A stretch of DNA of 64,000 nucleotides from Winogradskyella schleiferi (GTDB lineage Bacteria; Bacteroidota; Bacteroidia; Flavobacteriales; Flavobacteriaceae): the NCBI RefSeq assembly GCF_013394655.1, contig NZ_CP053351.1:4496974-4560973 (forward strand), in the 5' to 3' direction. Of this stretch, positions 16,798 through 24,967 are shown piece after piece. Each line of letters begins with the position of its first letter. Positions within the stretch are counted from its first letter, which is position 1. The notes beneath the pieces were generated by a model, which ran no database searches, was not told the DNA's origin, and saw only the letters and a list, made by a program, of their open reading frames with translations. The position numbers and the translations under genes were made by a program.

Positions 16798-18114
16798 TCA
16801 CAAATCATCAAACCCAATATTAACGCCCAATTTCTTAGCAATAATCTTAGTAATCCTATTTTTTACCTCAGGGATTTTCACAGAGTCCATAACATTATTA
16901 CTAAATGCAAACATTAATAAAGCTCTAGCTTCTTTTTCAGGAATTCCTCTTGAACGTAAATAGAACATGGCGCTTTCATCTAATTGACCGATCGTACAAC
17001 CATGGGAACATTTGACGTCATCCGCAAAAATCTCAAGTTGAGGTTTGGTGTTGATGCTCGCTTTGTCACTTACTAAAATATTGTTGTTGGCCTGAAATGC
17101 ATTGGTCTTTTGCGCCAATTTTTCAACAATCACTTTACCATTAAAAACACCTGTGGCATTATCATCATAAATACCTTTGTAATCTTGATGGCTTTCGCAA
17201 TTCGGTTCAATATGATGTACCAATGTATTGTGGTCTACATGCTGTTTATCGCCAATAATTGTGATGCCTTTCATGGTAGAATCAATGCGCTCGCCGTTCT
17301 GGTAAAATTCGAGATTGTTTCTTATCAATTTTCCACCAAACGAAAAGGTATGCACTTTGGCTAAACTTTCCTGTTTTTGATTTACAAAAGTATTGTCAAT
17401 TAATGATGCTGTTTGCCTGTCATTCTGAATTTTATAATAATCTACAATGGCGCGTTTGTTAGTGAAAATTTCAGTCACCGAATTCGTTAAAACCGGATTG
17501 TCCGTTAAACTCTGATGACGCTCAATAATCTGAACATGTGCATTTTCATTGACCACAATTAAGTTACGAGGTTGTAACATCACGGCAGCTTCATTACCTG
17601 TTGAAAAATGTATAATTTGAATCGGTTTTTCAACCACTTTGTTCTTAGGAATATTGATGTAAGCACCTTCACAAGAAAATGCCGTGTTCAATGATGATAA
17701 ACCATTTTTTGCTGCAATCGTATTGAAATAATTATCAATTACCATCTTATATTTTGGCTTGGTCAATGCTGCGGACATAAGGCAAACATCCAAACCATCA
17801 TGCGTGGTTTGTGATAAATGTGACGCATATTTTCCATCTATAAAAATGATTTTATACGCATCAATCTCATGTATAAAATATTTCTTTACATCTTTAAATT
17901 CTATGTCATTTTCATGCTTTGGAAACACACTATAATCGTGCTTTAAAATAGAATTCAACGAGGTATATTTCCAATCTTCCAAACGCTTTGAAGGAAACCC
18001 TTCAGCTTCAAAAGTCTTTATAGCTTCAGTACGAATATCATGTATGGACGAGTGCACATCAACGGTGTCCTCAAAGGCCATAAATGACGATACTAATTTT
18101 TCTTTTAAACTCAT
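16798..18114 (-). CDS. sufD: SufD, SUF scaffold complex subunit
   Basis: 438 residues. SufD pairs with SufB and the ATPase SufC to form the cytoplasmic Fe-S scaffold. Visible features: N-terminal helical part with PSKRLEDWKYTSL; beta-helix core; C-terminal signature ADDVKCSHGCTIGQLDESAMFYLRSRGIP with the conserved His/Cys. It lies 158 bp after sufC, with a repeat-like spacer between them. Downstream, the unit is cut from sufS by the convergent PadR module. Confidence 0.95.
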   Translation of the reverse strand: MSLKEKLVSSFMAFEDTVDVHSSIHDIRTEAIKTFEAEGFPSKRLEDWKYTSLNSILKHDYSVFPKHENDIEFKDVKKYFIHEIDAYKIIFIDGKYASHLSQTTHDGLDVCLMSAALTKPKYKMVIDNYFNTIAAKNGLSSLNTAFSCEGAYINIPKNKVVEKPIQIIHFSTGNEAAVMLQPRNLIVVNENAHVQIIERHQSLTDNPVLTNSVTEIFTNKRAIVDYYKIQNDRQTASLIDNTFVNQKQESLAKVHTFSFGGKLIRNNLEFYQNGERIDSTMKGITIIGDKQHVDHNTLVHHIEPNCESHQDYKGIYDDNATGVFNGKVIVEKLAQKTNAFQANNNILVSDKASINTKPQLEIFADDVKCSHGCTIGQLDESAMFYLRSRGIPEKEARALLMFAFSNNVMDSVKIPEVKNRITKIIAKKLGVNIGFDDL

Positions 18115-18118
18115 TCTG

Positions 18119-18267
18119 TTTCAGTTTTCAGTTTTCAGTCGCAGTATTCAGTTGTGTAGTGCTGCGATAAAAATCTGTTTACTATTAAAATTTTTATAAT
18201 AAAGATATTGCGTTTGAGTAATCAGTTTAGAGTAAGCAACTGTCAACTGAGACTGCAAACTGCGACT
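18119..18267. repeat. Imperfect inverted repeat between sufC and sufD
   Basis: AGTCGCAGT (18137-18145) faces ACTGCGACT (18259-18267), each with nearby degenerate CAGTT(T)CAGT-type copies. It looks like a small extragenic repeat element that lengthens the sufC-sufD spacer. Confidence 0.4.
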
Positions 18268-18271
18268 AACG

Positions 18272-19024
18272 CTACGCGTTAACCTCTTCCTTAATCCAAT
18301 CGTAACCCTTGGCTTCTAGCTCGTGTGCTAATTCCTTGCCTCCTGTTTTTACAATTCTACCTTCGTGTAACACATGTACAAAATCTGGAACGATATGGTC
18401 TAGCAACCTTTGGTAGTGTGTTATGACAATAACTGCATTATCTTTGGATTTTAGTTTGTTTACACCATTGGCAACAATACGAAGCGCATCGATATCCAAT
18501 CCAGAATCGGTTTCATCTAAAATGGCCAATTTTGGTTCTAACATTGCCATTTGAAAGATTTCGTTACGTTTCTTTTCTCCACCAGAAAAACCTTCATTTA
18601 TGGAACGTGATAAAAATTTACGATCAATTTCCAATAGTTCCGATTTTTCACGAATCATTTTCAGCATGTCCTTTGCTGGCATGTCTTCCAAACCTTTTGC
18701 TTTTCGGGTTTCGTTAATCGCCGTTTTCATAAAGTTTGTCACACTTACTCCAGGAATCTCAACAGGATATTGAAATGACAGGAAAATACCTTTGTGCGCA
18801 CGTTCTTCTGCTGCTAATTCATCGATATCTTCGTCTTCCAATTCTATTGAACCTTCGGTAACTTCATATTCCTCTTTACCTGCAATTACGGCAGCCAAAG
18901 TACTTTTACCAGAACCGTTTGGTCCCATAATGGCATGAACTTCTCCTGCGTTTACTTCGAGATTAATGCCTTTTAATATGGCTTTATCTTCTATACTTGC
19001 GTGTAAGTTTTTTATTTTTAACAT
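18272..19024 (-). CDS. sufC: SufC, SUF ATPase
   Basis: 250 residues, soluble ABC-type ATPase that drives the SufBCD scaffold. Walker A GPNGSGKST (about 35), signature FSGGEKKRNEIFQMA, Walker B LAILDETDSGLD, switch VITHYQ. Full length for the family. Confidence 0.97.
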   Translation of the reverse strand: MLKIKNLHASIEDKAILKGINLEVNAGEVHAIMGPNGSGKSTLAAVIAGKEEYEVTEGSIELEDEDIDELAAEERAHKGIFLSFQYPVEIPGVSVTNFMKTAINETRKAKGLEDMPAKDMLKMIREKSELLEIDRKFLSRSINEGFSGGEKKRNEIFQMAMLEPKLAILDETDSGLDIDALRIVANGVNKLKSKDNAVIVITHYQRLLDHIVPDFVHVLHEGRIVKTGGKELAHELEAKGYDWIKEEVNA

Positions 19025-19028
19025 AATC

Positions 19029-19436
19029 TTAATTTGCTAATTTTATAACGTCTTTTGATTCTGGGTTGGGTGCTTCAACCTTTAAAATTTCTTTTATTTC
19101 TACGCGGTATTGCCAACCTTCTTCAAGCGAATCTTTTTCAAATTTTCGAACTCTTACAGTTACGGGAACCATATCGGTCGCTTCTTTTTTTAAAGGTTTT
19201 ACTTGTTCTTCCAAGAGGTGCATATTCTCATCGATGACCACACCATAGATTTCCTTTGGTGTTTGTAAAACGGCAGCATCCGCATAATAGACAAAGTCAC
19301 CTCTTAAAGTTATAAACCCATCGTTTTGGTCGAAGGATTTTGCGCGGTTTTCTTCAAGATTTACCTCTTGTTTTGGTTCGTTTTTACAAGTTAACAGGGT
19401 TAGTGCTAAAATGATAATAAGGTTGATTTTTTTCAT
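19029..19436 (-). CDS. Small lipoprotein between sufB and sufC
   Basis: 135 residues from ATG 19436; an upstream in-frame ATG at 19451 would disrupt the signal peptide. Lipoprotein signal MKKINLIIILALTLLTC with Cys 17. The rest (GDFVYYADAAVLQTPKEIYGVVIDENMHLLEEQVK, MVPVTVRVRKF) suggests a small beta-rich periplasmic domain. Family not recognised. The stop is 4 bp before the sufC start, so it is cotranscribed with SUF. An exported protein inside a cytoplasmic pathway operon is odd. Confidence 0.72.
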   Translation of the reverse strand: MKKINLIIILALTLLTCKNEPKQEVNLEENRAKSFDQNDGFITLRGDFVYYADAAVLQTPKEIYGVVIDENMHLLEEQVKPLKKEATDMVPVTVRVRKFEKDSLEEGWQYRVEIKEILKVEAPNPESKDVIKLAN

Positions 19437-19568
19437 TCTAAATGCCTGCATAAGCAGATATCTTATTTAATTATACTTACTTTTTAAAAACGCTCAAGGT
19501 TTTTGGTACTGAACCAAGTTAAGTACAAACCTTGTAGAATATGCGATTCCTGCTTTCGCAGGAATGTG

Positions 19569-21017
19569 TTATCCTACTGAGCCCTCAAGGCTAATTTCCA
19601 ATAATTTTTGTGCTTCCACAGCAAATTCCATTGGTAATTTATTAAGGACTTCCTTACTGAATCCATTCACGATTAGTGCAATAGCTTTTTCAGTGTCAAT
19701 ACCTCTTTGGTTACAATAGAAAATTTGATCTTCACCAATCTTACTTGTGGTTGCTTCGTGCTCAATCATAGCACTTTTATTTTTTGCTTCTATGTAAGGA
19801 AAGGTGTGTGCGCCACATTCATTGCCCATGAGTAAGCTATCACATTGCGAAAAATTACGTGCATTTTCTGCTCTGGAGTTGATTTGTACCAATCCGCGAT
19901 ATGAATTTTGGGAATGACCTGCAGAAATTCCTTTGGATATAATTGTTGACTTGGTGTTTTTACCCAAATGAACCATTTTGGTGCCTGTGTCTGCTTGCTG
20001 GTAATTATTAGTTACAGCAATAGAATAAAATTCGCCCACCGAATTGTCGCCTTTTAATATGCAAGAAGGGTATTTCCATGTGACTGCAGAACCAGTTTCC
20101 ACCTGTGTCCAAGAAATTTTCGCGTTTTTCTCACAAAGACCTCTTTTAGTAACGAAGTTGAAAACACCACCTTTTCCTTCGGCATTTCCTGGATACCAAT
20201 TCTGAACGGTTGAATATTTTATTTCCGCATCGTCAAGAGCAATTAATTCTACTACAGCTGCGTGTAATTGGTTTTCATCTCTACTTGGTGCAGTACAACC
20301 TTCTAGATAAGAGACATAACTGCCTTCGTCAGCGATAACAAGCGTTCTTTCAAACTGACCTGTTCCTGCTTGGTTGATTCTAAAATAGGTTGATAATTCC
20401 ATCGGACAACGAACGCCTTTTGGAATATAACAGAATGAACCATCACTAAATACGGCAGAATTCAATGCTGCGTAAAAATTATCTTTTTGTGGCACTACAG
20501 TTCCAAGATGTTTCCTAACCAATTCTGGATGTTCCTTTATAGCTTCAGAAATACTCATAAAGATAATTCCTTTTTCGCCTAAAGTCTTTTTGAAGGTTGT
20601 TGCTACTGAAACAGAATCAACAACGACATCCATGGCTACGCCAGCTAATTTCTTTTGCTCGTCTAATGAAATACCTAATTTTTCAAAAGTCGCCAATAAT
20701 TCTGGGTCCACTTCATCAATACTATCGTATTTTGGTTTACTGTTGGGTGCTGAATAATAGGAAATCGCTTGAAAATCTGGCTTTTCATAATGAACATTTG
20801 CCCAATCTGGCTCAGTCATTTCCTTCCAAACTTTAAACGCTTCCAATCGCCAAGCCGTCATCCATTCCGGTTCTTCTTTTTTCTTGGAAATGGCAATAAC
20901 AATCTCTTCATTCAAACCAATAGGAAAGGTGTCAGATTCAATATCTGTATAAAAACCGTATTCGTATTCTTTGGTTTTTAATTCTTCTCTAAGGTCGTCT
21001 TCAGTATATTTACTCAT
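19569..21017 (-). CDS. sufB: SufB, SUF scaffold complex subunit
   Basis: 482 residues from ATG 21017 ([14 protein letters not shown]). The frame opens two codons earlier at a TTG, which is not needed. SufB is the scaffold subunit on which the cluster is assembled. Visible: [15 protein letters not shown], the core [26 protein letters not shown] with conserved Cys, and C-terminal SQCDSLLMG and [21 protein letters not shown]. Full length. It lies downstream of an inserted four-helix-bundle gene. Confidence 0.97.
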   Translation of the reverse strand: MSKYTEDDLREELKTKEYEYGFYTDIESDTFPIGLNEEIVIAISKKKEEPEWMTAWRLEAFKVWKEMTEPDWANVHYEKPDFQAISYYSAPNSKPKYDSIDEVDPELLATFEKLGISLDEQKKLAGVAMDVVVDSVSVATTFKKTLGEKGIIFMSISEAIKEHPELVRKHLGTVVPQKDNFYAALNSAVFSDGSFCYIPKGVRCPMELSTYFRINQAGTGQFERTLVIADEGSYVSYLEGCTAPSRDENQLHAAVVELIALDDAEIKYSTVQNWYPGNAEGKGGVFNFVTKRGLCEKNAKISWTQVETGSAVTWKYPSCILKGDNSVGEFYSIAVTNNYQQADTGTKMVHLGKNTKSTIISKGISAGHSQNSYRGLVQINSRAENARNFSQCDSLLMGNECGAHTFPYIEAKNKSAMIEHEATTSKIGEDQIFYCNQRGIDTEKAIALIVNGFSKEVLNKLPMEFAVEAQKLLEISLEGSVG

Positions 21018-21042
21018 ATTCAATTCCGAATTTTTAATTTAA

Positions 21043-21053
21043 AATTCAAAGTT
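21043..21053. repeat. Left arm of an inverted repeat flanking the four-helix-bundle gene
   Basis: AATTCAAAGTT; its reverse complement AACTTTGAATT is at 21453-21463. The two arms bracket the gene at 21057-21452 almost exactly. Confidence 0.45.
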
Positions 21054-21056
21054 GGG

Positions 21057-21452
21057 CTAGTCTGCTTTGTACTTGCTTCCCTTTAAATCACTTTTTTTTA
21101 GGTAGTTCATAAATCCTCCAATCATTCTGCTCAATACCATGGTTTGGTCCTTGAGCACCATGAACTCATCATTACTCACATAATTTCTATCTAAAACCCT
21201 GTACAATTGGGATCTTGTTTCTCCACATGATGCTTTTGCGATAGATAGAAATTGTATAAATTCTTTATTTCCGTTTCTTTCAAACCCCTCTGCAATATTA
21301 TCCATGACGGAACCTGATGAACCATCTATTTGGCTATATAGTTTGTAATCTGTTCTTAATCCTGTGGCATTTGCAATCTTATTTATTTCTTTGCAAAGAA
21401 CTCGAGCTAATTTCCATATTTCTAAATCTTCAAACTGCTTTACTGTTGCCAT
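21057..21452 (-). CDS. Four-helix-bundle protein (23S rRNA intervening-sequence family)
   Basis: 131 residues, all helical. The sequence FEDLEIWKLARVLCKEINKIA, QIDGSSGSVMDNIAEGFER, FIQFLSIAKASCGETRSQL is the signature of the four-helix-bundle/S23 family first seen in rRNA intervening sequences. Molecular role is unknown. It sits between sufA and sufB on the operon strand and is flanked by an 11-bp inverted repeat, so it is probably a small mobile cassette rather than a SUF component. Confidence 0.9.
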   Translation of the reverse strand: MATVKQFEDLEIWKLARVLCKEINKIANATGLRTDYKLYSQIDGSSGSVMDNIAEGFERNGNKEFIQFLSIAKASCGETRSQLYRVLDRNYVSNDEFMVLKDQTMVLSRMIGGFMNYLKKSDLKGSKYKAD

Positions 21453-21488
21453 AACTTTGAATTAACAATTTTAAATTTTGAACTTCAT

Positions 21489-21818
21489 TTACAGCGAAAA
21501 GCTCTCTCCGCAACCACAAGTGCGGTTCGCATTTGGGTTATTAAAGACAAAGCCGGCTCCGTTTAAGCCACCAGAATATTCTAAAGTGGTACCAATAAGG
21601 TATAGAAAGCTCTTTTTGTCCACAATGATTTTTACACCATTATCTTCAAAAACCTTATCGTCTTCGGCTCGTGAGTTATCAAACTTTAAATCGTAAGACA
21701 AACCAGAGCAACCACCACTTTTTACACCAACTCTAACAAAATCTGTAGTTGGGTTAAAGCCATCGTCATTCATCAGTTCTACGACTTTCTTTTTAGCTGT
21801 TTCAGAAACTTTTATCAT
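21489..21818 (-). CDS. sufA: SufA/IscA-type iron-sulfur carrier (HesB family)
   Basis: 109 residues. A-type carrier that transfers Fe-S clusters to apo-proteins. The three ligand cysteines are in VKSGGCSGLSY and in the C-terminal CGCGESFSL. First gene of the SUF unit, preceded by a TATATTTG -7 box. The symbol reflects context; IscA-type naming is equally possible. Confidence 0.93.
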   Translation of the reverse strand: MIKVSETAKKKVVELMNDDGFNPTTDFVRVGVKSGGCSGLSYDLKFDNSRAEDDKVFEDNGVKIIVDKKSFLYLIGTTLEYSGGLNGAGFVFNNPNANRTCGCGESFSL

Positions 21819-21849
21819 ATTCTTATATAGATTTACTCTAAATAGAATG

Positions 21850-21857
21850 CAAATATA
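21850..21857 (-). promoter_or_regulatory. Putative -7 box of the SUF operon
   Basis: Minus strand TATATTTG, 31 nt upstream of the sufA ATG (21818). No TTG at the expected spacing. Confidence 0.5.
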
Positions 21858-21964
21858 CGATATAACAAGGGTTAAACCATAGGTACTAACATTATATTAG
21901 CATATGATTTAATAAGATTTGGCTATGGAAGTTAAATTAAATAAAAGTCAATGTTGAATGGGGA

Positions 21965-22204
21965 CTATATAGCTACTTTTGTTTTAGAAATACGTTTTGT
22001 AAGCCTATATAATTCTTGTAAGGTATCGGTTATTTGGCTGTTGGGAACGGTATGATTTTCAAAATTTCCATGACGATCAGTAACCACAACGGTATCGCAA
22101 TGTGAACACGTCATTTCAATAGTATGGTCAATATTGGTTTTTGATCTTACGTAATTGTGCCCAAAAACGGCACAAGGGAGTGTTTCGGCAGAGGTAGGTT
22201 TCAT
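21965..22204 (-). CDS. Small zinc-ribbon-like protein (paralogue 1 of 3)
   Basis: 79 residues. Motif pattern C-A-V-FGHNY, then SKTNIDHTIEMTC-SHC: a Cys, a His and a CxxC pair that look like a compact zinc ribbon, followed by a charged helix (TLQELYRLTKRI). The same arrangement is in the proteins at 23465-23695 and 23777-24019. No named family assigned with confidence; the CxxFGHxY start resembles small DUF1660-like phage/bacterial proteins. Confidence 0.65.
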   Translation of the reverse strand: MKPTSAETLPCAVFGHNYVRSKTNIDHTIEMTCSHCDTVVVTDRHGNFENHTVPNSQITDTLQELYRLTKRISKTKVAI

Positions 22205-22416
22205 AGGTTAAAATTATTAGGGGATCACAATTTATATAAAACCAAGTCAATTTTTTGTCAAGATGCTCGATTTTTCGATGAAATACATAAAATATTTAGA
22301 TTCTAATCAAATAATTAACTGGAGATATTCGGGTTATGGATAAATTTCGATAATAGGAGATTGGATCTTTTTACAATAAATTACCATAGAAATAATTCTA
22401 TTCAAAAAAAGCACAA

Positions 22417-22424
22417 TATTTTTG
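22417..22424 (+). promoter_or_regulatory. Putative -7 box of thiL
   Basis: TATTTTTG followed by 4 nt and the thiL ATG (22429). Implies a leaderless or nearly leaderless transcript. No TPP-riboswitch-like leader is possible in this arrangement. Confidence 0.45.
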
Positions 22425-22428
22425 CATT

Positions 22429-23481
22429 ATGATAGAAGATAAAAATCCACAGCGAACCCCTTTAAGCGAATTAGGCGAATTTAAACTGATAGAACATTTG
22501 ACGGAACACTTTAAAGTGACCCAAAAATCTACCGTAAAAAGTATTGGCGACGATGCTGCTGTTTTAAATTTTGGTAAAAAACAAGTTGTTGTCTCTACAG
22601 ATCTATTAGTGGAAGGCGTGCATTTTGATTTGAGTTACGCACCTTTAAAACACTTGGGCTATAAGGCGATTGTAGTCAACCTTTCGGATATTTATGCCAT
22701 GAATGCTGTTGCCACGCAGGTTACGGTTTCAATAGCTGTTTCTAATCGTTTCCCTCTGGAGGCACTTGAAGAATTGTACGATGGAATTTCCACAGCAGCA
22801 GAAATTTACAATGTCGATGTAATCGGTGGCGATACTACGTCTTCAACTTCTGGATTGATAATTTCCGTGACAGCGATTGGTGAAGTTGACAAAGGCAACG
22901 AAGTGTTACGTTCTGGAGCAAAACCTAATGATTTAATCGTAGTGACAGGTGATGTTGGTGGTGCTTTTATGGGCTTACAGGTTTTGGAGCGCGAAAAGGA
23001 AGTCTTTAAAGTGAACCCAAATAACCAACCCGATTTATCCATGTACACTTATATTATTGAGCGACAACTTAAACCGGAAGCACGCAAGGATATTGTAGAA
23101 TTACTTAAGCAATTGGAAGTAAAACCGACTAGTATGATAGATGTTAGCGACGGCATTTCCTCTGAAATCATCCATTTATGTAAGCAAAGTAAGGTTGGTG
23201 CAGATATTTACGAAACTAAGATTCCTTTAGATCCGCAGGTGATTTCAACTTGTGAGGAATTTAATTTAGACAGTACTACAATTGCATTAAATGGTGGTGA
23301 GGATTACGAATTATTAATGACCATTGCCCAAGACGATTTTCCTAAAATAAAAGGCAACCCGAACTTAACGGTTATTGGCTATATAACGGAAGAAGACAGA
23401 GGTATGCATTTAGTAACAAGAGCGGAAGAAAAGATTCCGATTATAGCTAAAGGTTGGAATGCGCTTAAAAATCAAGCATAA
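22429..23481 (+). CDS. thiL: Thiamine-monophosphate kinase ThiL
   Basis: 350 residues. Phosphorylates thiamine monophosphate to the cofactor thiamine diphosphate using ATP. Motifs of the PurM-like fold are present: SIGDDAAVL near the N-terminus, VSTDLLVEGVHFDL, VVNLSDIYAMNA, IGGDTTSS, MIDVSDGISSEI and NGGEDYELL. Full length. No other thiamine genes are nearby. It is flanked by the three small zinc-ribbon paralogues, one of which converges on it with an overlap of 17 bp. Confidence 0.96.
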   Translation: MIEDKNPQRTPLSELGEFKLIEHLTEHFKVTQKSTVKSIGDDAAVLNFGKKQVVVSTDLLVEGVHFDLSYAPLKHLGYKAIVVNLSDIYAMNAVATQVTVSIAVSNRFPLEALEELYDGISTAAEIYNVDVIGGDTTSSTSGLIISVTAIGEVDKGNEVLRSGAKPNDLIVVTGDVGGAFMGLQVLEREKEVFKVNPNNQPDLSMYTYIIERQLKPEARKDIVELLKQLEVKPTSMIDVSDGISSEIIHLCKQSKVGADIYETKIPLDPQVISTCEEFNLDSTTIALNGGEDYELLMTIAQDDFPKIKGNPNLTVIGYITEEDRGMHLVTRAEEKIPIIAKGWNALKNQA

Positions 23482-23695
23482 CAAATCGCTGACTCTTTTC
23501 AAGTCGTTTGGTGTGCACACGATTCAATACAGAATTGATTTCTTTGAATTTTGGTGTTAAAGGAATAAATTTTCCATCGCCATCGATGGTCATTTCAGAT
23601 TTACAGTTTTTACACTTATATTCTTTAACGTGGTAAGTAACATTTTTGGAGACTTTATAGTCGTGACCAAACAATGAGCAATAAACATTTTTCAT
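23465..23695 (-). CDS. Small zinc-ribbon-like protein (paralogue 2 of 3)
   Basis: 76 residues: MKNVYCSLFGHDYKVSK, then YHVKEYKCKNCKSEM (CxxC) and a charged tail (INSVLNRVHTKRLEK). Closely similar to the next gene. Its 3' end overlaps the 3' end of thiL by 17 bp on the opposite strand. Confidence 0.65.
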   Translation of the reverse strand: MKNVYCSLFGHDYKVSKNVTYHVKEYKCKNCKSEMTIDGDGKFIPLTPKFKEINSVLNRVHTKRLEKSQRFVMLDF

Positions 23696-23776
23696 TTACT
23701 AGTTTTCTTAGAGGTATTAGGTTTTCAAGTAGGGTTTGAAATATAAGAAAAATAGTTACTAAAAAGTTGTTAACAA

Positions 23777-24019
23777 TTAACAAATCGACGAACTGAGCAT
23801 TTTTTGCTTTAAACGCATCGTTCGGTTGTTGTAAATACGTTCTAAAGCTGAATTTATTTCTTGACGTTTCTCCGTTAATTCGGTAAGACTTCCATTAGTG
23901 TTTGTCGTTAATTGTTTCTTGCAACACTTGCAGGTGTACTCTTTGACGTGATTGGTTACTTTTTTGCTTATTTGATAATTATGGCCAAATAAATCACAGT
24001 ATAGTTTTGTAGGTTTCAT
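23777..24019 (-). CDS. Small zinc-ribbon-like protein (paralogue 3 of 3)
   Basis: 80 residues: MKPTKLYCDLFGHNYQISK, then NHVKEYTCKCCKKQL (CxxC) and INSALERIYNNRTMRL. It is the nearest relative of paralogue 2 (shared FGHxYxxSKxVTxHVKEYxCKxCK). The conserved C, H and CxxC suggest one bound zinc ion. Function unknown. Confidence 0.65.
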   Translation of the reverse strand: MKPTKLYCDLFGHNYQISKKVTNHVKEYTCKCCKKQLTTNTNGSLTELTEKRQEINSALERIYNNRTMRLKQKMLSSSIC

Positions 24020-24096
24020 GATCGGTTTGTTTACAATTAATATTTTAATACTGAGGTAAACTTAGAAAAAAAGAACAAACAAAACGTTTAAAGGGA

Positions 24097-24873
24097 TTAA
24101 TTTTCGATGAAATGTAATAAATTGTAAGTTAATTCTGATTTATTCTCAATATGACTCATATGTCCTTCTGAAAACGCTACAAATTCAATTGCCGTATGTT
24201 CAATTTGATTGATAAGATTATTACCATCAATTAAACCATCTTTACTACCGATAATAATTAGCCGCTTAGTTTTCAAATTTTTTAAAATCTCAAAGCGATT
24301 GGGTCTTAATTTCATGCCTTCTGAAGCTGCGATGTAACCTTGTACTGGTGTTTGCAATGCAATTTGCAAAGCATCTATAACGTCATTTTTAAAAGTATCC
24401 TTACTTTCGGGTGCAAATAAATTTACGAAAGACATACGTACTAAATTTTGAAAATTTGTTTTGGCCATGGCATTGGCACGCGTACGCAGTTGTTTCTTTT
24501 CATCATCATCGGCTTCAAAAGTGGAGTTCATTAAACACAGACCTTTAAATAATTCAGGGTGCTTTTCGGCCAAAGCCAAGGTTACATAACCGCCCATGGA
24601 ATGCCCAACAAAATATGCAGTTTCAATATTTAGATGTTCCAAAACAGCAAAAACAGCTTCCGCCATAGCTTCCATTGTGTGCACATAACCCAAACAACCA
24701 GTTTTACCATGGCCCAACAAATCGATGCAAATCACTTGATGGGTTTGTGAAAATTCAGGAATAAAATCGTTCCACATCTCTAAGGTTTCAAGAAAACCGT
24801 GAAGTAAAACAAGAGCTTCTCCTTTACCTTCAGTGGTATAGTTAATTGTACTGTTTTTGTAATCTAAAGTCAT
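24097..24873 (-). CDS. Alpha/beta hydrolase
   Basis: 258 residues, cytoplasmic, no signal peptide. Oxyanion region VLLHGFLET, nucleophile elbow GHSMGG (Ser 92), acid in GSKDGLI and catalytic His in EGHMSHIE. Substrate unknown; MenH-like or generic esterase roles are both possible. A TATCTTTG box lies 5 nt before the ATG. It is divergent from the serine hydrolase at 24968. Confidence 0.9.
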   Translation of the reverse strand: MTLDYKNSTINYTTEGKGEALVLLHGFLETLEMWNDFIPEFSQTHQVICIDLLGHGKTGCLGYVHTMEAMAEAVFAVLEHLNIETAYFVGHSMGGYVTLALAEKHPELFKGLCLMNSTFEADDDEKKQLRTRANAMAKTNFQNLVRMSFVNLFAPESKDTFKNDVIDALQIALQTPVQGYIAASEGMKLRPNRFEILKNLKTKRLIIIGSKDGLIDGNNLINQIEHTAIEFVAFSEGHMSHIENKSELTYNLLHFIEN

Positions 24874-24878
24874 GTGGG

Positions 24879-24886
24879 CAAAGATA
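24879..24886 (-). promoter_or_regulatory. Putative -7 box of the alpha/beta hydrolase gene
   Basis: Minus strand TATCTTTG, then 5 nt (CCCAC), then ATG at 24873: a leaderless arrangement. Confidence 0.5.
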
Positions 24887-24930
24887 AATTTTGAAAATGT
24901 TTTACACCATTAATCATTATAACAATTTAG

Positions 24931-24938
24931 TATCTTTG
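24931..24938 (+). promoter_or_regulatory. Putative -7 box of the serine hydrolase at 24968
   Basis: TATCTTTG, 29 nt before the ATG. No TTG at the expected upstream spacing. Confidence 0.45.
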
Positions 24939-24967
24939 GAAGCATTCAAAACTAAATTCAATACCTA

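Noticed and set aside
22205..22428. TPP riboswitch before thiL
   Set aside because: The -7 box lies 4 nt before the start codon, leaving no room for a leader, and the CUGAGA-type core was not seen.
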